From Mesorhizobium sp. Root102 (GTDB taxonomy: Bacteria > Pseudomonadota > Alphaproteobacteria > Rhizobiales > Rhizobiaceae), in assembly GCF_001425625.1 (NCBI RefSeq), contig NZ_LMCP01000048.1, positions 129,907 to 193,906 of the forward strand: a stretch of DNA of 64,000 nucleotides. The letters are read 5' to 3'. Made by a program: the position numbers and the translations under genes. The notes under the pieces were generated by a model. That model had not been told where the DNA came from. It did no database searches and was given only the letters and a program-made list of their open reading frames with translations. This document shows, piece by piece, positions 58,713 to 64,000 of this stretch (position 1 is the first letter of the stretch; every line of letters starts with the position of its first letter).

Positions 58713-59204
58713 TTAGCGTCCAAAGACATGAATTGTGCCGCCCGTCAGATTGCCGCCAGTGTTGTTGGTTATCCGCACCGCATTGATTGGCGATGTCGAC
58801 TGGACGAACACAGACCCGAGACCAAGTGTCTGATTTTCGATTATTTTCGGCACACCGTTCAGGCCCGATTGCGGGATCTTGATAATGCCAGACCGGGCCA
58901 ATGCGCTGTTCGATGTGCCGAAACCAACGCCGGTTGTATTGGCTTCTATGTTATTGGCGACGAGATTAACGTAGTCCCCGCTCGTGTTTCTATAGTTTGC
59001 CCCGTTGTCGGTGCTGACATAGAGGACGCGCACGCCGGAGACAGACACCGTTATATTACGCACAAGCAGCATCAATTCATTGTAGCTGCCGAGGTTGGTG
59101 AAATCGACGTTGGCCACATCGGCGGAGTAAGTCCAGCTGTTGGCCAATGACCATGCCGCGCTGCCTCCGGCGGCAGGCGGTGCGGATTGAAGGAGTTGCA
59201 GCAT
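58713..59204 (-). CDS. Phage fibre tip/receptor-binding-like protein (163 aa)
   Basis: A 163-residue Gly/Ser/Asn-rich beta protein with no cysteine and a regular strand pattern (VSGVRVLYVSTDNGANY, NTTGVGFGTSNSALA) ending TNNTGGNLTGGTIHVFGR, like distal receptor-binding tips. It is first of the fibre pair and 25 bp from the divergent acyltransferase moron. Function inferred. Confidence 0.72.
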   Translation of the reverse strand: MLQLLQSAPPAAGGSAAWSLANSWTYSADVANVDFTNLGSYNELMLLVRNITVSVSGVRVLYVSTDNGANYRNTSGDYVNLVANNIEANTTGVGFGTSNSALARSGIIKIPQSGLNGVPKIIENQTLGLGSVFVQSTSPINAVRITNNTGGNLTGGTIHVFGR

Positions 59205-59229
59205 CTATTTTTGCCTCGCGCCGTGACGA

Positions 59230-60222
59230 ATGGACATGCGGTTCACCTTCAGTAATATTGGCGTGATGGGGGGACGGCTGCACGGATTGGACGCTTTGCG
59301 CGGGGTCGCGGCGATAGCCGTTGCCGTGCATCACCTGGCGCGCATCTACAAATTTCCGGCCTCGCCGTTCAGCCCTTCAATCTCTGTGGACCTGTTCTTC
59401 ATTTTATCCGGATTCGTGATGGCTCGAACCTACGAGGACCGGCTGCGCCACGACATGACGACACTGCGTTTCATCGGTCTTCGATATCGCAGGCTGTTCC
59501 TGCCGTTGGCGGTCGGCTCGACCATCGGGCTGGCCCTGGTGGCGGCGAATTCAGGCCTCGCGGCGCATCTGGTTGCAGCCTATGCCTTGATCCTATGCTT
59601 TCTTCCAGTGGTTGGGCGTCCAGCCTTTCCGCTGAACGTGCCCGCGTGGTCGCTGTTCGTAGAGATCGTCTGCAATATCCTGCATGGTGCGATCCTCTCG
59701 AAGATTTCGAACATGCAACTGTTGGTCGTTGCTGTGGCGGCGGCGCTGGTCTTCATCCCCAGCTTCACGATGGGTTTGTCGCTATGGAGCCCGGCCTTTA
59801 CCTCAGTCCTTTGGCTGATCCCACGCGAGTTGACCTGTTATCTCGTCGGCATCTGGATCTTTCGAACCTATGGCGATGCGCCGCTCGGAAGCAGACCGAT
59901 ATTGGCGGTCTGCGCCTTCGCGCTAGCCCTTGGCCTCGCCTCGATCAACGCACCGCTAGAAATGTTGGCTTTGGTCTGCTGCCCGTTCATCGTCCGCGCT
60001 TCGCTCGGGATGCCCCGGATGAGATGGGCGATCTGGGCCGGCGCAATTTCCTACCCGCTATATGCGACACACGTCCCGGTCTTGCAGGCTGCGCGCGCTA
60101 TGGGCTTGCAACCCTTGTTCGGCGTCATGCTAGCGGCTGCCGTCGCCATTCTCATCGCGGCGGCGTTCGAAACCCGGCGCGGCGGCACGAAGCCGCGCGG
60201 CGCTCACCAGATCAGCACCTGA
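59230..60222 (+). CDS. Acyltransferase-3 (OafA/ExoZ-like) membrane protein, prophage moron
   Basis: A 330-residue protein with about ten helices and the acyltransferase-3 start GLDALRGVAAIAVAVHHLARI (active-site His near residue 37), SVDLFFILSGFVMART and PAWSLFVEIVCN. Such enzymes O-acetylate polysaccharides and phage-encoded ones change O-antigen to block superinfection. It is on the opposite strand to the phage structural genes, between fibre tip and methyltransferase. Confidence 0.9.
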   Translation: MDMRFTFSNIGVMGGRLHGLDALRGVAAIAVAVHHLARIYKFPASPFSPSISVDLFFILSGFVMARTYEDRLRHDMTTLRFIGLRYRRLFLPLAVGSTIGLALVAANSGLAAHLVAAYALILCFLPVVGRPAFPLNVPAWSLFVEIVCNILHGAILSKISNMQLLVVAVAAALVFIPSFTMGLSLWSPAFTSVLWLIPRELTCYLVGIWIFRTYGDAPLGSRPILAVCAFALALGLASINAPLEMLALVCCPFIVRASLGMPRMRWAIWAGAISYPLYATHVPVLQAARAMGLQPLFGVMLAAAVAILIAAAFETRRGGTKPRGAHQIST

Positions 60223-60241
60223 TCGGCGACGCGCACGAAAA

Positions 60242-61000
60242 TCATGTTCGAGCCAGCCCACGAGTGCAGCGTGAAGCCCTTGACCGGCCTTCGCCGCGCC
60301 GCCGAAATGCGAAAGTGCCGATATCTTCACGACCGCAATCGGTTTCCATCCTGTTGGAGGACACAACATCGAAACCGCAGTCGTCGAACGCCCGGATGAG
60401 ACCGTCGCTGGTGAAATACCAGACGTGCTCGTCCTTGCGGAAATGCTTCGAACAGAGCACGTGCTGACCGTCCCTGAAAATCGGGATCGAGACGAAGACC
60501 CATTCGCTGACACGCGCCAGCAAGGCGCGAAAATCCGGAATGTGTTCCATCACGTCCCACAGCGAAACGGCCGGAACGCGCTCCCGATAGGGGTCGATGA
60601 ACAGACCGCGCTGGCGCAGCCATGCTTCCGCGACGGGATTGACGTCGAAGCCGAACGTTGTTTCCGATGCGACTGAGTTGCGCCGCTCGATGAAGGCACC
60701 GGAGCCGATGCCGACATCGACGAGCCCGCCCTGATAATGCCCGCTCACGAAGTCGACGCGCGCCTGCATCAGCGCCCGGCCGATCAGCGTGTCGGCCTGT
60801 TGCTGGAAGCGCTCGAAATAGGCCGCGTCGTACGGCTCGATGCCCGCCTCGACCGGATAGAAGCCGATGCCGAGCTCGGGCCACCAGGTCAGCTGGCGGG
60901 CGGCGCAGGCATCGAAGAAGTCAGGCCGCGGCGGAACGCCAGCCACTGGTTCATCAGGTCCGGTATCGTCTTGTCGCAGCAATGCAGCATGTGTGAGCAC
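60242..61000 (-). CDS. SAM-dependent methyltransferase (phage surface cassette)
   Basis: Up to 252 residues of a class I methyltransferase: VDVGIGSGAFIERR (SAM-binding loop), TTFGFDVNPVAEAWLR, SLWDVMEHIPDFRALL and CSKHFRKDEHVWYFTSDGLI. This variant, with DVGIGSGAFIE and KHFRKDEHVWYF, recurs in phages of rhizobia. The start is unsure; GTG 61000 overlaps the glycosyltransferase gene by 112 bp, GTG 60946 by 58 bp. Substrate unknown. Confidence 0.85.
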   Translation of the reverse strand: MLTHAALLRQDDTGPDEPVAGVPPRPDFFDACAARQLTWWPELGIGFYPVEAGIEPYDAAYFERFQQQADTLIGRALMQARVDFVSGHYQGGLVDVGIGSGAFIERRNSVASETTFGFDVNPVAEAWLRQRGLFIDPYRERVPAVSLWDVMEHIPDFRALLARVSEWVFVSIPIFRDGQHVLCSKHFRKDEHVWYFTSDGLIRAFDDCGFDVVSSNRMETDCGREDIGTFAFRRRGEGRSRASRCTRGLART

Positions 61001-61797
61001 GGGCAGAACCTCAAAGGTTTGGCAAAACCGAGCCGGGACAGATCCATCCGCGGGTCCGTGATGACGGAAGCGGCGTTGTGGGCGCCATGGCCGCCCTGAA
61101 TGATGAAGGCGTTGCTCTTGATGGCGATCGCCGCCGGCACGATCCAGCCGACGCCGCCGACGATGATGTCCGCTTCCCGCGCCATGGCGAGCAGCTCACG
61201 CACCGGAAACTCACCCTTCAGAAAGGCGTCGTGATGCGGCGGCAGTTCACCGTCCAGCCACTCACGGCCGGGCTCAAGGTCGGCGACGGCGACCACGCGA
61301 TGCGTTGCCATCAGCTCGCCTGCGATCGTTGCGACATATTCCGGGCGCGGATTGCGCGCCTCGTTGCGCCACTCGGCTCGCACCGTCACCGGGCGCACCA
61401 TTGCAAGCGGCCGGTCGCATGAAAGCGGAGCCGCGCCCATGTCGGGCAGATCCCAGACCGGCGCCGTCAGCCTGACCCCTGCCGCGCCGATCTGCCGTTC
61501 AAGTGCCGCTATGATCGAGCCGCGCACAAGATCCGTATGCCCGTAGCCCAGGCGCAATTCGCGAGCGGCGCGCGGCGGTATCGACCAGCGCGACGACGGC
61601 TGGCGCGCGACGTTGCGCATCTGCGTCCGCAAATTCCGATCGATCCTGACGAAGCGGACGGCAAGGTCCTCGTATAGCTCGGGCCACGGCGTATCGAGCC
61701 AGACATCGTAGCGTTCGGCGCAGGCGCGCACGATCGGCCGCGCAAAAATATTGTCGCCGAGTCCCCACTGCCCCCTGATGACGAGAGATGGCTTCAT
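60889..61797 (-). CDS. Glycosyltransferase family 9-like protein (phage surface cassette)
   Basis: A 302-residue GT-B-type protein beginning MKPSLVIRGQWGLGDNIFAR, the loop typical of ADP-heptose/LPS heptosyltransferase-like enzymes, with VVAVADLEPGREWLDG and ADIIVGGVGWIVPAAIAI near the C-terminal nucleotide site and a CPCSHMLHCC cysteine cluster near the end. ATG 61797 is used; the frame further upstream is another gene. It lies 1 bp after the neighbouring gene's stop. Confidence 0.82.
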   Translation of the reverse strand: MKPSLVIRGQWGLGDNIFARPIVRACAERYDVWLDTPWPELYEDLAVRFVRIDRNLRTQMRNVARQPSSRWSIPPRAARELRLGYGHTDLVRGSIIAALERQIGAAGVRLTAPVWDLPDMGAAPLSCDRPLAMVRPVTVRAEWRNEARNPRPEYVATIAGELMATHRVVAVADLEPGREWLDGELPPHHDAFLKGEFPVRELLAMAREADIIVGGVGWIVPAAIAIKSNAFIIQGGHGAHNAASVITDPRMDLSRLGFAKPLRFCPCSHMLHCCDKTIPDLMNQWLAFRRGLTSSMPAPPAS

Positions 61798-61798
61798 G

Positions 61799-62419
61799 TC
61801 ATCGCGCGCGGTCGAGCATGGAAAGCACGTCTCCAAACGACATCTTCGGCCAGCAAGCGACGTGGCTGACCGGGGAACAATTGATGACCTCGACGCCGAG
61901 CGCCCGGATTGACCGCGCCAAGCCTTCCAGTTCGGCGCGATGGCGGTCGAACCAGCCTTTTCTGAGCGGGTTCGGATAGAGCCCGCCATGGTGGTGCCGG
62001 CGGCCATCGGAACCCAGGCAGCCATCGACGCCAAGCAGGACGATGCGGGCGACGCCGCGATGGATAGCAATGTTGATGGCGCCCGAAACCGAGGTGGCAT
62101 CGAGCGCGACACGGCCGGGATCGGTCGAGACGCCTGACGCCGGCTTGATCTTGACCAGCCGCTTGACCGTCTTCGGACCGCCGACTGGCGAGGTGGTGAA
62201 GATTTCCCCGGCAAAGGCCGGCTCTTTCCATCCGGTGTCGGTCCACCAACCGGCATCGGCATAAAAAAGCGCATCCGCATCAGGCCAGGCGAGGTGCGCC
62301 GAGTTGATGGCGATGACCCGCCGCCCTTTCAGGAGCGACAGGTCGAGATCGAGCACGGACGGCCCGCCCGCGAGCACGAAGGCTGTTTCGCCTTCCCAGT
62401 CGCGGGCGAGTGTCGCCAC
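61799..62419 (-). CDS. MptE-like/DUF115-type protein (phage surface cassette)
   Basis: Starting at GTG 62419, 7 bp after the decoration gene, the 206-residue protein has AFVLAGGPSVLDLDLSLLKG, IAINSAHLAWPDADALFYAD and IVLLGVDGCLGSDGRRHHHG, the pattern of the 6-hydroxymethylpterin-kinase-like fold (MptE/DUF115) that includes motility-accessory glycosyltransferases. Its role in a phage structural operon is unknown, but its glycan link fits the next gene. Confidence 0.8.
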   Translation of the reverse strand: MATLARDWEGETAFVLAGGPSVLDLDLSLLKGRRVIAINSAHLAWPDADALFYADAGWWTDTGWKEPAFAGEIFTTSPVGGPKTVKRLVKIKPASGVSTDPGRVALDATSVSGAINIAIHRGVARIVLLGVDGCLGSDGRRHHHGGLYPNPLRKGWFDRHRAELEGLARSIRALGVEVINCSPVSHVACWPKMSFGDVLSMLDRAR

Positions 62420-62426
62420 GGTGCAA

Positions 62427-62777
62427 TCAGACGGTGAAGGCGGCCGACAGCCTGACCTTGCCGGTCGCGGACGGGTTATCCGCCGCCTCGACCGCAACGC
62501 CGATCAGTTTGTTGGATCCGGCCGTCGAAGTGGCTTCTGCATCGGCAGCGACCCAATAGATCTTCTGGCCGAAGGTCCAGGCCTGCGCCGAGACCTTGGC
62601 CAGTTCGAAGACACCGATCAGCGACAGAGTGCCCTCATCGCCAACGGCGATATCGCCGTTGGCGACGCCAAACAGCGATCCGGCGACGACGCCATCGCCC
62701 GACGCGACAGCGACAGCGTCGGTCACGTCTTCATTGGTCCAGGCAATCTCGTTACCCGGCTGGATGTAGTTCTTCAT
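62427..62777 (-). CDS. Capsid decoration protein (DUF2190)
   Basis: A 116-residue protein MKNYIQPGNEIAWTNEDVTD.. with GSLFGVANGDIAVGDEGTLS and WTFGQKIYWVAADAEATSTA, the signature of DUF2190 decoration proteins. It lies just after the capsid gene. It should stabilise the capsid surface as trimers. Confidence 0.9.
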   Translation of the reverse strand: MKNYIQPGNEIAWTNEDVTDAVAVASGDGVVAGSLFGVANGDIAVGDEGTLSLIGVFELAKVSAQAWTFGQKIYWVAADAEATSTAGSNKLIGVAVEAADNPSATGKVRLSAAFTV

Positions 62778-62811
62778 GATTTGCCTCCTGTAGAGGGACG
62801 GATGAAAGGGG

Positions 62812-62835
62812 AACGGGCGGCGATGACCGCCCGTG
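62812..62835 (-). terminator. Hairpin after the capsid gene, possible attenuator
   Basis: A perfect 8-bp stem ACGGGCGG / CCGCCCGT with a 6-nt loop in the 73-bp gap after the capsid stop; TTCCCCTTTC follows on the minus strand. It may partly stop transcription or protect the upstream mRNA end. Confidence 0.45.
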
Positions 62836-62850
62836 AGGTGTCAGGCCGGG

Positions 62851-64000
62851 TTAGGCGCCGGGGTTCTTGTAGCCGAAGCGGTAGTCGACAGCGCCGACGC
62901 CGAAATCGAGCTCGACCGACATCTTGAAGCCCTGGGTGCCGAACGGCTCGTCGGTGCGTACGCGCGGCGCCTCGTAGCCTTCCAGATAGCCCCAGCGGTA
63001 GTTGGACCCCATGGCAGGATCGGCGAACGCATACCAGGCGTTGCCGGTGATCTGGGCGGTGTCGAGCACGCCGAGCTTGCCGGAGAAGATGTTGACGGTG
63101 GCAACGGTTGCCGGCGTGATCGAGGCGATCAGCATTTCCGCCTCGGTCAGCTTGTCGGGTCCGACAAGCAGCATCTTGGCGGCGTTCTGCAACAGCTGGT
63201 TGCCGCCGGTCGACTTCTGCTTCGACATAGCAGCACGCGCCTTGCCGACATTGGTGACGTCGATGACCGTGCCGGGGCTGGCGAGGTTGGCATGGTCGGC
63301 ATGGAAGACCGTCTTGCCGTCCGCCAAAGCGGCGTTGAAGGCCATCGAATAGAAGGTGACTTCTTCGAACAACGCGACGGTCGGGCCATAGCTCGACAGC
63401 AGGTCGGCAATGGCGCCGATGTTGTCGTTGATCAGCATCTGGCGGGTGATGGAAAGCGCGATGGCGTAGCTGAACGCCTGCACGGTTTCCGCACCCTCAT
63501 TGAAGGTGCCGTATTTGATCTCGCCGGATTCCAGCACCTTCTGCAGCATCGGAAAATCGCCGATCTTTACCGTGGTGTGCGGCCGGAAATCGTTAAAGTT
63601 CTGCTTGCGGGCGATGCTGCGATAGGTCGGCTGCGCCAGGGCATAGCGGCCTTCGAGTGTGCGGTTGATGGCATTCTCGAAGATGATCGGGAAATCCGAC
63701 GTCGACATGCCGGCGCGCGTCAGGATCTCGTCCTTCTGGCGCGCATTGACCACCATGCCGCCGCGCCAGTCGATCGACTGCGCCGCGATATCGATGACGC
63801 TGCGGCCCATGAACTGACGGGCAGCGGCGGAAGGCCCGGCGACCGGCAACGGTGCGCCGAGCGAATAAGACAGCGCCTCGGTCATGGCGGTGCGGCGGAC
63901 GTCGCGATCGTCCTGCGTGATGCGGGCAGGATTGGTCGGCGTCTGGCGGGCAGCCAGACGGTCGAACATCTGCGCCCGGAAGGTCGCCGGATCGACATTG
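62851..64000 (-). CDS. Prohead protease-major capsid protein fusion, N-terminus outside window
   Basis: About 383 residues are visible and the frame is open to the window edge with no clear start (NVDPATFRAQMFDRLAARQT precedes the capsid part). The capsid body has RQFMGRSVIDIAAQSIDW, NFNDFRPHTTVKIGDFPML and FSYAIALSITRQMLINDN, as in Mu gpT-related major capsid proteins that in rhizobial phages are fused behind a ClpP-type protease. The protease domain itself is not visible. It forms the head shell. Confidence 0.9.
   Translation of the reverse strand, partial: NVDPATFRAQMFDRLAARQTPTNPARITQDDRDVRRTAMTEALSYSLGAPLPVAGPSAAARQFMGRSVIDIAAQSIDWRGGMVVNARQKDEILTRAGMSTSDFPIIFENAINRTLEGRYALAQPTYRSIARKQNFNDFRPHTTVKIGDFPMLQKVLESGEIKYGTFNEGAETVQAFSYAIALSITRQMLINDNIGAIADLLSSYGPTVALFEEVTFYSMAFNAALADGKTVFHADHANLASPGTVIDVTNVGKARAAMSKQKSTGGNQLLQNAAKMLLVGPDKLTEAEMLIASITPATVATVNIFSGKLGVLDTAQITGNAWYAFADPAMGSNYRWGYLEGYEAPRVRTDEPFGTQGFKMSVELDFGVGAVDYRFGYKNPGA

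Larger units (their letters stand above)
42600..64000. mobile_element. Siphovirus-like prophage, partial (lysis, tail, fibre and capsid modules)
   Basis: From the left: nuclease and small genes, a lysis cassette (spanins, holin candidate, amidase), tail-tip genes, a 979-residue tape measure, a tail chaperone with frameshift, tail tube, head-tail joining genes, fibres and a protease-capsid fusion that runs off the window. Order and content are those of a long non-contractile tailed phage. Packaging, integration and control genes must lie beyond 64000. The left boundary is estimated from the end of mgtE and is not defined by an att site. All structural frames are open, so the phage may be functional. 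Confidence 0.88.

Noticed and set aside
1..64000. CRISPR arrays, tRNA, rRNA and insertion sequences
   Set aside because: No regularly spaced repeats, tRNA-like cloverleaf or transposase gene was recognised on either strand.

Overview
The window looks like chromosome of a Mesorhizobium-type alphaproteobacterium (order Hyphomicrobiales). The evidence is high-GC coding sequence, a complete heterotetrameric sarcosine oxidase operon, aerobic cobalamin genes behind a B12 riboswitch with CbtB/CbtA, and short intergenic repeats sharing an AAAAGTG..CGGTTTT core. The species is inferred, not proven. No rRNA, tRNA, CRISPR array or insertion sequence was recognised.

Layout. (1) 0-4.1 kb, minus strand: HAD-UbiA prenyltransferase, DprE1-like FAD oxidase, small EamA/SMR-type membrane protein and NAD-dependent epimerase. 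This set resembles polyprenyl-phosphate pentose (arabinose) synthesis and flipping. (2) 4.3-7.2 kb: a small secreted protein and a large MscS channel. (3) 7.4-22.9 kb: N-methyl catabolism. It holds soxBDAG, a DHA2 exporter, a nitroreductase, an XRE-cupin regulator with paired operator-like palindromes, and a tightly overlapping operon of two dimethylglycine-dehydrogenase-like flavoproteins around a betaine-homocysteine methyltransferase-like protein and a class I aminotransferase. (4) 23-31.1 kb: two quinone-reductase-like flavoproteins, a GlcD-type FAD oxidase, a cytosine/creatinine deaminase-like amidohydrolase and an NMT1/THI5-type ABC importer, then RidA and creatininase-family genes on the other strand. 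(5) 31.1-36.0 kb: cobalamin genes (tyrosine-phosphatase-like protein, cobC, cobD, cobO, cobP, cbtA, cbtB) with riboswitch and promoter. (6) 36.1-42.3 kb: Rieske oxygenase, MFS, DUF1624 acyltransferase, isoprenylcysteine-methyltransferase-like protein, MerR regulator and mgtE.

(7) From about 42.6 kb to the end: part of a tailed (siphovirus-like) prophage, mostly on the minus strand. In transcription order it has protease-capsid fusion, capsid decoration protein, three glycan/methyl-transfer genes, fibre genes, head-tail joining and tail-tube genes, a tail chaperone with a canonical -1 slippery heptamer, tape measure, tail-tip genes, endolysin, holin candidate and an overlapping spanin pair, closed by a strong terminator. 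Two plus-strand insertions (two small exported proteins; an O-acyltransferase) look like morons. Portal, terminase and integrase are not in the window.

Working together: regions 3, 4 and the Rieske gene could form a route from betaine-like or creatinine-like compounds to dimethylglycine, sarcosine and glycine, feeding tetrahydrofolate-bound one-carbon units; the GcvT-like domains of SoxA and both DMGDH-like proteins support this. The substrate of the ABC importer and the role of the aminotransferase remain open.
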